The translations under genes and the position numbers were made by a program. This document shows positions 44,714 through 52,627 of a stretch of DNA of 64,000 nucleotides, in pieces. The notes beneath the pieces are model-generated. The model made no database searches and was not told the DNA's origin. It saw only the letters and a list, made by a program, of their open reading frames with translations. How positions within the stretch are numbered: the stretch's first letter is position 1; the number at the start of each line of letters is the position of its first letter. This stretch comes from Dethiobacter alkaliphilus (GTDB taxonomy: Bacteria; Bacillota; Dethiobacteria; DTU022; UBA8154): NCBI GenBank assembly GCA_016841605.1, contig JAENYV010000006.1, forward strand, positions 1-64,000. The letters are read 5' to 3'.

Positions 44714-45231
44714 CCGTTGCCGTTATCGTCCGGCTGCGGCCCGGTTGAACCTTGCAGAGCATCGATATCTTCTTTTTTAAAGAAATCCTTATCGCCGAAA
44801 GTGGTGGCGGCAAGAGCCGCTCCCAGACCATAGAGTGCATGTTCTGCGTACGATGATAAAATTGTTGAGGGTGCCAGGGGAAAGATGCCGGACACGCCCA
44901 TTTTGTTAGCCCCGCCCAACAGGAGCGTCCAGGCGCCATGGCCGTAACCTATCCCTTTCAGGACAGCATGGTCTTTCCCCGTAAATTTTAAAACATAGGC
45001 ATATCCCACTCCCAGCCCCGCCCCCAGAGCCGCGTCGGCCAACAACCCCACAAGTTTCCCCTCCGGTGTATTCGTCTTTTTTTTCTTTAAAAAAATTCCT
45101 GCCGCCAGCTGAGGATAAGAAGTTTTATTCAAGCCTGTTTTTCTAAAAATTAGATTGCCCATTGATTTAAAGAAAATGCCTGAAAGGCCTGACACAATGC
45201 CTAATAAAATGGGGTCTTTAATTTTTGACAT
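44683..45231 (-). CDS. Membrane protein, paralogue family A (LTGKD motif), member 1
   Basis: A 182-residue protein with about four hydrophobic segments and a hydrophilic C-terminal tail. It contains KFTGKDHAVLKGIGYGHGAW, the motif shared with the proteins at 59648 and 60197 in this window (xxTGxD-x3-LKG-x7-W). No function is known to me; all three look like small integral membrane proteins of spore formers. ATG start with a weak GAAGAG site. Overlaps the Na/Pi transporter gene end in a convergent arrangement. Confidence 0.65.
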   Translation of the reverse strand: MSKIKDPILLGIVSGLSGIFFKSMGNLIFRKTGLNKTSYPQLAAGIFLKKKKTNTPEGKLVGLLADAALGAGLGVGYAYVLKFTGKDHAVLKGIGYGHGAWTLLLGGANKMGVSGIFPLAPSTILSSYAEHALYGLGAALAATTFGDKDFFKKEDIDALQGSTGPQPDDNGNGHFSSLTSLR

Positions 45232-45264
45232 TTAGACGTCTCTTCTTTCTTTGACCTTATATAA

Positions 45265-45301
45265 TTTTTTTTTTTTTCTCTCTCTTTCTCTCCTCTCTCT
45301 C
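45265..45301 (+). repeat. 37-nt uninterrupted pyrimidine tract
   Basis: A run of thirteen T residues followed by alternating T and C, with no purine for 37 bases, upstream of the minus-strand gene at 44683. Such tracts can adopt unusual structures and are prone to slippage. Confidence 0.7.
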
Positions 45302-45408
45302 AGATTAATAGATTGTTCAAAGTTATTATTCTCTTCCGATGGTTAAATATTTGGAGAAATTATTGGAAAGACTGAAGGTGAGACAGTTTTAAAAAGGCAA
45401 AGGAAAGC

Positions 45409-45470
45409 CTGTAATACTACTTAGAGGAGTGCTGTAATGCTACTTAGAGGAGCGCTGTAATGCTACTTAA
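45409..45470 (+). repeat. Tandem 23-bp repeat of a translation start region
   Basis: Units at 45409-45431, 45432-45454 and a partial third at 45455-45470 (CTGTAATGCTACTTAGAGGAGCG type). Each carries a GAGGAG ribosome site and a start codon position: ATA in the first, ATG in the second and third. The third ATG is the start of the gene at 45460. Confidence 0.85.
45437..45460 (+). CDS. Seven-residue mini-ORF overlapping the next start
   Basis: ATG 45437 opens MLLRGAL, ending in TAA at 45458-45460. The stop overlaps the ATG of the following gene (TAATG). Its own GAGGAG site and the overlap predict translational coupling. It arose from duplication of the start region; whether it is translated is untested. 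Confidence 0.4.
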   Translation: MLLRGAL

Positions 45471-46080
45471 TGTATCCATACAAGAATATGTGGAGATTAT
45501 CAAGGAGAGCCTTGCTAAACCTTTATTTCCTGTTTATGAACAGGTCGCCAAAGTTAAAACGGAGCTGTGGATCACTTCCCTCAATCACTGGTACTATGAT
45601 GATCTGCACAAATGGACCTGGTGGCTCAGCCTGGCCTTAACAATTATCCCCCTGCTCGTCTGGTGGAAAATTGTTGACAGGAAAAAATTATTGACCATCG
45701 TGGTCGTGGGGTTACTGGCCAATATCTTTTCAGCATTTCTTGACGTAATGGGCTCGGAAGCAGTGCTTTGGGGCTATCCGGACCGTTTGCTCCCCAATTT
45801 GCCCAGGCTCTTGCCCATCGATTTCACGGTAATTCCCGTCACCTTTATGCTTCTTTATCAATTTTTACCTGACTGGAAGAGATACTTTCCGGCCCTGATT
45901 ATGATGTCGTTTCTGTTTTCATTCGCAGCTGAACCGTTAATGGTCTGCTTGAAACTTTATGAGCTGTATTCCTGGAAATATATATATTCTTTTCCAATTT
46001 ATATTGCCATGGGAATAATAATTAAATGGTTGGCAGAAAAGTTTTGGAGTATACAGCAAAAAGCCGACAAACAAGAGTGA
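45460..46080 (+). CDS. CBO0543-like multi-pass membrane protein
   Basis: A 206-residue protein with an N-terminal polar segment (residues 1-50), then about five membrane helices. The layout, and the conserved WGYPDRLLPNLPRLLPIDF loop between helices, match the CBO0543 family of spore-forming Firmicutes, whose role is unknown. Start at ATG 45460, the third copy of a duplicated start region, with GAGGAG eight bases upstream. First gene of a four-gene co-directional group that also holds the proteins at 46091 and 46888. Confidence 0.72.
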   Translation: MLLNVSIQEYVEIIKESLAKPLFPVYEQVAKVKTELWITSLNHWYYDDLHKWTWWLSLALTIIPLLVWWKIVDRKKLLTIVVVGLLANIFSAFLDVMGSEAVLWGYPDRLLPNLPRLLPIDFTVIPVTFMLLYQFLPDWKRYFPALIMMSFLFSFAAEPLMVCLKLYELYSWKYIYSFPIYIAMGIIIKWLAEKFWSIQQKADKQE

Positions 46081-46090
46081 GGCAAAAAGC

Positions 46091-46891
46091 ATGTACAGCA
46101 AATTACCGTCCCCAAAGCCCCGTCATCCGAAGATGTTTATGGGTTCCATATCCACAAACTTAATACACCTGCGCAATCCCTGGGCGATATTGTGGTGGTC
46201 TGCAACTTTTCCCGGGTTTGGTCACATACTTATTGGAAGTTATGTGAAGGGTTTTCTGTTGATGGTTTGGGAAATAATTGTAAACACTCAGGCCGGTGTC
46301 AATTTAGGCATATTTTATTCCTTTACGGGACGCTTTGCCCTGGCCAAAGAGGTTTTGGATACACGCTGGGTGTTATTATACATAGCCCTCTATACTTATG
46401 CCATGTGGGACAGCTACCGTTCCACAGTTGATCTGAATAAATACTCCCTTTTGGCTGATCGGGAGGAGTCCCCCATAGCTTCGTTCAATATGGACGCCCT
46501 GGAAATCAATTACCTGGATAAGCGCAGCCCCTGGATAGCCCTGGTCTGGTCCATCCTTATGCCTGGGGCGGGGCATTTGTACATGCACTGCCTGCCGACC
46601 GGGTTTATCGTGTTAATATGGTGGATCGCCATTACTTATTTTTCCCGTTTACTGCAAGCGCTGCAATTCACGGCTATGGGAAAATTCGCTGCAGCCGTAA
46701 ACATTGCGGACCCCCAGTGGCTCCTTTTTCTGCCTTCCCTTTACGGCTTTATTATCTATGATGCCTACGTCAATGCGGTGGAATATAACAGGCTGTTTAT
46801 CATGGAGCAGGCCCGTTTTTTAAAACAAAATTATCAGGACCCGGCTTTTTTTATGCCGGAAAACGAAACAGCAGGAAAAGAGGAGCAATGA
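46091..46891 (+). CDS. Membrane protein with an internal duplication
   Basis: A 266-residue protein with two similar halves. Each half opens with a proline/tryptophan segment (NPWAILWWSATFPGFGHILI and SPWIALVWSILMPGAGHLYM), continues with a hydrophobic stretch, and closes with RWVLLYIALYTYAMWDSYRS or QWLLFLPSLYGFIIYDAYVN. About six helices in all; each half resembles a TM2-like module. ATG start 10 bp after the previous gene. The stop overlaps the next start (ATGA). Function unknown. Confidence 0.65.
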   Translation: MYSKLPSPKPRHPKMFMGSISTNLIHLRNPWAILWWSATFPGFGHILIGSYVKGFLLMVWEIIVNTQAGVNLGIFYSFTGRFALAKEVLDTRWVLLYIALYTYAMWDSYRSTVDLNKYSLLADREESPIASFNMDALEINYLDKRSPWIALVWSILMPGAGHLYMHCLPTGFIVLIWWIAITYFSRLLQALQFTAMGKFAAAVNIADPQWLLFLPSLYGFIIYDAYVNAVEYNRLFIMEQARFLKQNYQDPAFFMPENETAGKEEQ

Positions 46892-47445
46892 AAATGATTC
46901 ATGTTATTGCCTCCTTCGAACATTCCGCTTATCTGGAGCTGGCTATCACGGCCCTGATCAAAAATGGGGTTCCCAAGGAGAAAATACTGGCTGTTCCCCT
47001 GAACCTGGAAAAAAGCAAGGTTAAGAAAACCATTTTTGATACGATTCACCGGGCCGATGGGGTCAGCGTGGTGGATGGTGCTATGGCCCTGGGAACCGTA
47101 GGTATGGTGCTGGGGACCATCTATGGTTTTGTGCTGTCCTGGGGGCCTGTCTTGTGGGCACTGCTCGGACTGTTAGGGGGAGCTGTTCTGGGCTTTATTC
47201 TTGATCTTCTGATTAATAAGCGCCGGCAGGAGAGGCGGTGGGTGCAGGGTAAATCCACGGAAGTAGTCCTTTTAATTAACTGTTCCGAAAACCAGCTGCT
47301 GCAGGTAGAGGATATTCTCTGGCAGCATTATCCCCAGGGGGTGGGCATCCTGAACCAGAGCAGGGAGGGGGAGCACGGGGACGGTTCAGGTAATCCCGTT
47401 AAAGGGTCAATGGAACCGACCCCGCGATCCCGATCCCACCAGTGA
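46888..47445 (+). CDS. Membrane protein of unknown function (185 aa)
   Basis: A 185-residue protein. The first ~45 residues (VIASFEHSAYLELAITALIK) look like a soluble alpha/beta domain; a glycine-rich double membrane hairpin lies at about 68-112, followed by a soluble part. This recalls the general-stress YflT-like arrangement but is not decisive. The start ATG overlaps the previous stop by 4 bp. The last ~25 residues, rich in Gly, Ser and Arg, look like read-through into non-conserved sequence. Confidence 0.6.
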   Translation: MKMIHVIASFEHSAYLELAITALIKNGVPKEKILAVPLNLEKSKVKKTIFDTIHRADGVSVVDGAMALGTVGMVLGTIYGFVLSWGPVLWALLGLLGGAVLGFILDLLINKRRQERRWVQGKSTEVVLLINCSENQLLQVEDILWQHYPQGVGILNQSREGEHGDGSGNPVKGSMEPTPRSRSHQ

Positions 47446-47455
47446 TCCCACGTTT

Positions 47456-49339
47456 TTACTTTTTCCGAAAACCGCTTCTCAGCGGTTTCTTTTTTGCCGC
47501 GGCAACAATCTCCACCCGGAATCCTTTGCGGGTTTGCCGCACGGTGGCTGCCATGAAGCTGAAAAAAACCGACGCCCAGATGCCGATTGTAACGGCAAGG
47601 CCTGTTAAAATTCTGGGCAGAGGCGGCCAGAGCAGCGGCCGGCTCAGTGTGTAGAGGATAAAGAGCAGAAAATCGGGAAACTTCCAGCGAAAGGAAAGGG
47701 GAGGCAGTTCCTGCAGGATCGCCGTCAGTTCCGCCGGGGGGAAGATATATAACAGGCTGAAGGCCATCAGAGCAATAAACAGCATGTTGATCAGATACAT
47801 CAGCAACGATGCCCCCGGTGATATCCGCTGCTGGGGGCTGTCCGGATTGTAGCGGCAGTTGTTGACGGAATAATACAACCCGATGGCACTGGCGCCAAGG
47901 GTGATGAATACAGCTCCCAGCGCTGAACCAAGAATGATATTCTGCGGAAGACCGACGGCCAGTGCCGTCCCCGCCAATAACGCCTCCATCAGAATGATGG
48001 AGGGGAGAACCGCGGCAATAAGTTTGCCCCAGACCACCGGCCAGCCGGCCAGCGGGACGCTGTTAAGAATCCACTCCGATTCTCCTTCTCGGCCGAAGGA
48101 CTGCAAAGCCATATTACCGCTGAACATTATACTGTAGATAATAATTACCGTCACCATTGTTGTCCGGGTTGCATCTCCGGATAAAAAGAGGAATTGTCCC
48201 ACAAAGAAGGCCATAATAATAAGGGGTGTTAGATAACCGAACCACTCCCGTGTGTCCCTCCGCAGATAAAGGAGATCTTTTTTGGCTACAGACCACATCC
48301 CAGGCCATGAAGAGGTGGCAGTGGCAGCATTTTTTTCCTCCACTGCCGGCAGGAGAACTCTCTCCGGCTGCGTCGTATGTGGCGCAGGGCTGAGCTTTGC
48401 TCGCGGTTTTTTACGGCCGCGGCCTCCCTCTCCCTGGGTAAGGGAGATCCAACCCCGCTGAAAACTTCGTTTTACCAGGAAAAAAGCAAGAGCAAAAAGG
48501 GCTGCTCCCAGCAGCAGCAACAGGATGCTCCACCCCAGGGCAGCTAAAAAATTGCCGGAAGCGCCGCCCGCCAGGGCCAGTGATCCCCAGCCCCAGGGGA
48601 AGAAGTCCATTACTTGCAGTAATTGCTGCCGGCCGGCCAGCCAGGACCCGATATCAGGGTGTCCTCCGCCGGAACTGATCAGGTTCGGAATCTGGAAGAG
48701 AAGGGCAATGACAATCCCGGCCACACCGCCGAGGACGCCGACGGCTTCCCGGCTGCGATGGGGAGGGACAATGCGCATTACCAGCAGGTTCAGCAGTTCC
48801 GCCAGGGCTGTGCCTACGGTCCACAGGCCGAGGCCTACCGGAATTGTCCACAAGTAAAAAAGCGGGCTTGCGCTGAAAAGCAGACCATAAAACACGCCGG
48901 GCAGAAAGATGAAGACAACGGCAGTGAAAAAATTGCCGCCGGCCACTACCAGGGATTTAACGGCAAAAACCGCTGTGACGGAAACCGGTGCCATGAACAA
49001 TAACTCCAGGTCATCGGACATATAGAGCGCGGCAAAAGCAGCCGTAATGCCGAAAAAGAGCAGCCCGGCCGTCCCCACCATAAAAAGCATGGATAAAAAA
49101 CCCCGGGCCATCTGGGGCGGCATTGTTTTCAGCGCGCCGAAAGCCAAAAACCCCAGGCCTATCAGCACTGACAGAAGACCGATTCCGAAGAGAATGAGCA
49201 TGATCCAGGCAACAGGCGGCCAGTGACGGATTTTGTTCCACGTTACCCGCAGCTGATTAGCCGACAATAATTTAAAATCCTCCCAGGATGACCGGGGCGG
49301 CGGTTCCTGGGCAAGAGGAGGGGGCAGTTCAAAACTCAT
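47456..49339 (-). CDS. ABC exporter permease
   Basis: A 627-residue membrane protein with roughly twelve to fourteen hydrophobic segments in two halves separated by a hydrophilic stretch of about residues 295-350. The layout matches the putative ABC exporter permeases of Firmicutes. It overlaps the end of the ATPase gene by 4 bp, so the two form one transporter. No peptidase C39 domain is present. Substrate unknown. ATG start inside the ATPase gene end. Confidence 0.8.
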   Translation of the reverse strand: MSFELPPPLAQEPPPRSSWEDFKLLSANQLRVTWNKIRHWPPVAWIMLILFGIGLLSVLIGLGFLAFGALKTMPPQMARGFLSMLFMVGTAGLLFFGITAAFAALYMSDDLELLFMAPVSVTAVFAVKSLVVAGGNFFTAVVFIFLPGVFYGLLFSASPLFYLWTIPVGLGLWTVGTALAELLNLLVMRIVPPHRSREAVGVLGGVAGIVIALLFQIPNLISSGGGHPDIGSWLAGRQQLLQVMDFFPWGWGSLALAGGASGNFLAALGWSILLLLLGAALFALAFFLVKRSFQRGWISLTQGEGGRGRKKPRAKLSPAPHTTQPERVLLPAVEEKNAATATSSWPGMWSVAKKDLLYLRRDTREWFGYLTPLIIMAFFVGQFLFLSGDATRTTMVTVIIIYSIMFSGNMALQSFGREGESEWILNSVPLAGWPVVWGKLIAAVLPSIILMEALLAGTALAVGLPQNIILGSALGAVFITLGASAIGLYYSVNNCRYNPDSPQQRISPGASLLMYLINMLFIALMAFSLLYIFPPAELTAILQELPPLSFRWKFPDFLLFILYTLSRPLLWPPLPRILTGLAVTIGIWASVFFSFMAATVRQTRKGFRVEIVAAAKKKPLRSGFRKK

Positions 49340-50118
49340 TGGCTTTCCCCCTCTTCCAGACTACGGATCAGCTCGGTATTTTCAGGGCTGCCGGTAAGTT
49401 CCAGGAAAATATCTTCCAGACTTTCTTCTTTATGCCCAATTTTGCGCCGCAATTCTTCCGGACTTCCCTGGGCAATCAGCTGCCCCTCCTTGAGGATTCC
49501 AACCCGGTGGCACATCCGCTCAGCAATTTCCAGGATGTGAGTGGAGAGGAATACTGCCGCTCCCTGCCGCGCCATTTCCTGCAGCACGTCTTTCAACAGG
49601 CGGGCACTGTGGGGGTCAAGGCCGACGGTGGGTTCATCCAGCAGGATCACTCTGGGCTGATGGATAAGTGCCGCGGCCAAAACCACTTTCTGGCGCATGC
49701 CGTGCGAGTAGGTTTCCAGCAAATCATCAGCCCGTTCTTCCAGGCCGAACATGTGCAACAGGTACCCGGCTCGTTCCCCGGATGTTTCTTGCGGCATCCG
49801 GTAGAGGTTCGAGATGAAGGAGAGGAATTCCCGCGCCGTCAGCTTGCCGTATAATTTGGGCTGATCGGGTACATAGGCCATCAATGCCTTGGCCCGGGAA
49901 GCTTCTTTGCCCACATCGTAACCGCAAATGAAGGCTTGGCCGGAACTTGGTTCCAGCAGGCCGGTCAGCATCCTGATAGTGGTTGTTTTGCCGGAACCGT
50001 TGGGTCCCAGGAAGCCGTAAATTTCTCCGCCGTTTACCTCCAGGTTCAGACCTTTGACTACCGGTGTAGTGCCGAAGCGCTTTGTCAATTGCTCGGTCTT
50101 AATCAAAGTATTTTTCAT
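49336..50118 (-). CDS. ABC transporter ATP-binding protein
   Basis: A 260-residue ATPase with Walker A GPNGSGKTT (about 37-45), Q-loop, signature YSHGMRQKV, Walker B VILLDEPTVGLD and a switch His in LSTHIL. This is the common one-domain exporter ATPase that pairs with the permease encoded directly downstream. ATG 50118 is preferred: GGAG lies nine bases upstream, and an earlier in-frame TTG (50136) would place it inside the gene. Confidence 0.93.
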   Translation of the reverse strand: MKNTLIKTEQLTKRFGTTPVVKGLNLEVNGGEIYGFLGPNGSGKTTTIRMLTGLLEPSSGQAFICGYDVGKEASRAKALMAYVPDQPKLYGKLTAREFLSFISNLYRMPQETSGERAGYLLHMFGLEERADDLLETYSHGMRQKVVLAAALIHQPRVILLDEPTVGLDPHSARLLKDVLQEMARQGAAVFLSTHILEIAERMCHRVGILKEGQLIAQGSPEELRRKIGHKEESLEDIFLELTGSPENTELIRSLEEGESQ

Positions 50119-50144
50119 TTTATCTGCTCCTTCCAAGCTCCCAT

Positions 50145-50534
50145 CTAATAGCGGCGGAAAAGATGAATGGTTCCTTTGGCCATTTTTCTTTTAATTAGCC
50201 GGTAAGCAACATTTTTAAACAGGGAACGGGTATAGGGAAAAAGAAGAGAAAAGCCCAAAAAATCAGTGATCAATCCCGGCGTGAGAAGCATAACTCCACC
50301 CACCAGGATACAGACACCGTCCAGGAGCTCATCCCCAGGAAGGGAACCTGACTCCAGCTCCTGTTTCATGCGGTAAAGGACCTGCATACCCTGTGATCGG
50401 GCCAGGAGCACGCCAAAGAACCCTGTCGCGGCCACCAGGATAATGGTAGCCCCGGTTCCAATCACTTTCCCTACTTCAATGAGCAAAAATAGTTCCAATA
50501 GGGGAACAACCGTAAATAAAAGCAGCAATTGCAT
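50145..50534 (-). CDS. fxsA: FxsA family membrane protein
   Basis: A 129-residue membrane protein: PLLELFLLIEVGKVIGTGAT at the start, TGFFGVLLARSQG, and GVCILVGGVMLLTPGLITDFLGF. These are the FxsA signatures; E. coli FxsA interferes with F-plasmid exclusion of phage T7. In Bacillus, fxsA lies beside pyk, while here it lies just upstream of the ABC exporter genes. The second of two close ATG codons is used, six bases after AGGCGG. Confidence 0.88.
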   Translation of the reverse strand: MQLLLLFTVVPLLELFLLIEVGKVIGTGATIILVAATGFFGVLLARSQGMQVLYRMKQELESGSLPGDELLDGVCILVGGVMLLTPGLITDFLGFSLLFPYTRSLFKNVAYRLIKRKMAKGTIHLFRRY

Positions 50535-50726
50535 TAGCATCCGCCTAAAATCCTCTCTTCATTTGATAATTTACAAAAAATTTTCCCAATAATATTATAG
50601 CAAAAATGACCGGGAAAAAGAAGGAATTATGGGGATGGTCCAAAAGATACCAAAAACAAAAACCCAGCCCAAAAAGGGATGTTTGCCGATATATACAAGC
50701 GAAGGTGTCATATGGCGCGAGCATCA

Positions 50727-52589
50727 TCATGCTGTTACGATTTTTTTCAACCTCAAGATATTTTTATCATTGCTTCTTTCATATTCCAGATCTTGAACCA
50801 TATTTTTCACTAAATGAATGCCGAGACCTCCTGTCTTTCTTTCCTGAAGGGGCACATCTAGATCCGGTTCGGGAATTTCCAGGGGATTGAAAGGAATACC
50901 GTCATCTTCTATCTTAATCTGAAGTTCCTTTATCTGAAGTTCGGTCCGATCTGCCCGAATCTGTATGTTTATGCAGTGTTCATTATTATCCTGATAACCG
51001 TAGGAGACAATATTGGTAAAGATTTCGTCCAGGGCCAGGTTTACGTCCATAATGGTTTTTACGGGTACATGGTGGGCCTCTCCCAATGCTTCAAGAAAAC
51101 CGGCCAGCCTTTCAAGTTCGGAAATGTTGTTTTTTAGCCTGATCGACATATTTCCGTGATATTTCAGCGCCATTACGGTAATATCATCGGATTGTTCCGC
51201 GCTGCCGGCAAAATTCCGGACCGCATTTTTTAATTCCCCGGTTAACCGGCAAGCAGCAACATTATGATTATTTTTCATAATTTCTTCCATTCTTCCTTCC
51301 CCGAACAGCTCACCTTCCGGATTCATGGCCTCATTGATCCCATCTGTATATAAAAGGAAGGTATCTTCCCTTTGCAGGGTGAACTCGTATGACTTAAATG
51401 AAAAACCCTCCATCACCCCCAGGGCAATTCCCGGTATTTTCGGCAATTTTTGCAGGCTGCGGTCCTTTCTTAAGATATAGGGCAGGTTATGTCCCGCATT
51501 ACTGCATATTACACGGCCTGAGGGAATATGTAAAACTCCCAGAAATACCGTGACAAACATGCCCGCTTCATTATCTTCACATAACTCATTATTAACCCCT
51601 TCCAAAATCTGCGCGGGCGTTTGTTCCTCATGGGCCCTTGCCTTTAACAGGGTTTTGGTCACCGCCATAAACAAAGATGCCGGAACCCCCTTGCCGGACA
51701 CATCTCCCACCAGAAAACAGAGATTATCACTGTTTAACAGGAAGAAATCATATAAATCTCCTCCGACTTCTTTAGCAGGTTCCAGTATGGCATGAATATC
51801 AAACTCGCTTCTGTTGGGAAAAGGGGGAAAGATTTTCGGCACAATGCCCAGCTGAATCTCCCGGGCAACATGCAGTTCTCCTTCGATGCGTCTTTTGTCT
51901 TTTTCCGTTTGCCGTTCTTTAATAAGGTTTAAGACAATAAAAATAAAAATGCCCATACCCAGCGAGTTGGCAAGAACCATGGGCAGAGAAATCTGTTTAA
52001 CCAGGTCCAGGGCGTCAGTGTAAGGACGAACCAGGAGCAGCACCAGAGCCATGTGCAGGACTTCCATGAGCGCGGCAAAAAGCGCGGCAAAAGTCACCCC
52101 CGGCAATTGCCCCCGGCGCAGGACAAAGATTATGCCGCCGGCCAAACCGGCAATAACGGTGGAAACGGCACAGGGGAGGGCGGTCGGCCCGCCCAGGAAA
52201 TAGCGGTGGAGAGCTCCTATCAGCCCCGCAGCCGGGCCGATCAGAGGACCTCCCAACAGGCCGGCGATCATCGGACCCAGGTCTCTGATATTGGCAATGC
52301 CTCCCAGGATTTGTATGCCGCTCAGGGTGCCGTAAAGGGAAAACAGGGCGAAGATAAAGGTCAGGTACAGTTTGTTCTTGAAGTGGAGTTTTCCTGACGT
52401 TATGGAGGCAAAAAGGCGGCTTCTGGTCAGAACATAGGCTAAAACAATAATAACCGACATATTTTTGATCAGGGTAACAAGAAGTTGTAAAATGTTTTCT
52501 ATTTTAGGTCCCTGCCTTTCCGTTAGCAGTCGAAAGCTGAAAGCCGAAAGTTTAAAGCTGAAAGTCCAAAGTTGAAAGTTAAAAGTCAA
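50727..52589 (-). CDS. LytS-type 5TM sensor with PP2C phosphatase and anti-sigma kinase domains
   Basis: About 590-620 residues. Domains in order: a 5TM LytS-type sensor (about 30-195 of the long form), a short coiled linker, a SpoIIE/RsbU-like PP2C phosphatase (about 235-440; VGGDLYDFFLL, VGDVSGKGVPASLFMA, LLYTDGINEAMN) and a C-terminal RsbW-like HATPase (about 470-615; NLALDEIFTNIVSYGY and GGLGIHLVKNM). Fused phosphatase and kinase-like domains mark a partner-switching regulator; its STAS partner is encoded directly upstream. The start is uncertain: TTG 52589 has no ribosome site and reads through a heptad repeat, and the first internal ATG (52455) lies inside membrane helix 1. Confidence 0.8.
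   Translation of the reverse strand: MTFNFQLWTFSFKLSAFSFRLLTERQGPKIENILQLLVTLIKNMSVIIVLAYVLTRSRLFASITSGKLHFKNKLYLTFIFALFSLYGTLSGIQILGGIANIRDLGPMIAGLLGGPLIGPAAGLIGALHRYFLGGPTALPCAVSTVIAGLAGGIIFVLRRGQLPGVTFAALFAALMEVLHMALVLLLVRPYTDALDLVKQISLPMVLANSLGMGIFIFIVLNLIKERQTEKDKRRIEGELHVAREIQLGIVPKIFPPFPNRSEFDIHAILEPAKEVGGDLYDFFLLNSDNLCFLVGDVSGKGVPASLFMAVTKTLLKARAHEEQTPAQILEGVNNELCEDNEAGMFVTVFLGVLHIPSGRVICSNAGHNLPYILRKDRSLQKLPKIPGIALGVMEGFSFKSYEFTLQREDTFLLYTDGINEAMNPEGELFGEGRMEEIMKNNHNVAACRLTGELKNAVRNFAGSAEQSDDITVMALKYHGNMSIRLKNNISELERLAGFLEALGEAHHVPVKTIMDVNLALDEIFTNIVSYGYQDNNEHCINIQIRADRTELQIKELQIKIEDDGIPFNPLEIPEPDLDVPLQERKTGGLGIHLVKNMVQDLEYERSNDKNILRLKKIVTA
52530..52585 (+). repeat. Eight tandem 7-bp repeats (NNNAAAG)
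   Basis: TCGAAAG, CTGAAAG, CCGAAAG, TTTAAAG, CTGAAAG, TCCAAAG, TTGAAAG, TTAAAAG in unbroken register. They lie between the STAS fusion gene and the secure part of the phosphatase gene. As 7 is not a multiple of 3, a change in copy number would shift any reading frame through them. Confidence 0.85.
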
Positions 52590-52627
52590 ATAAAGAGAGT
52601 CGCGGCTTCCGGCAGTTGTTATTTTTA

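Noticed and set aside
47456-50118. ABC exporter as the RiPP transporter for the Nif11-like peptide
   Set aside because: It lies 6 kb away on the other strand and has no C39 peptidase domain, which double-glycine leaders normally need.
50545-50730. 61-residue hydrophobic minus-strand ORF between fxsA and the phosphatase gene
   Set aside because: No ribosome site before its ATG triplet, and composition follows the AT-rich gap; it could be real but cannot be supported.
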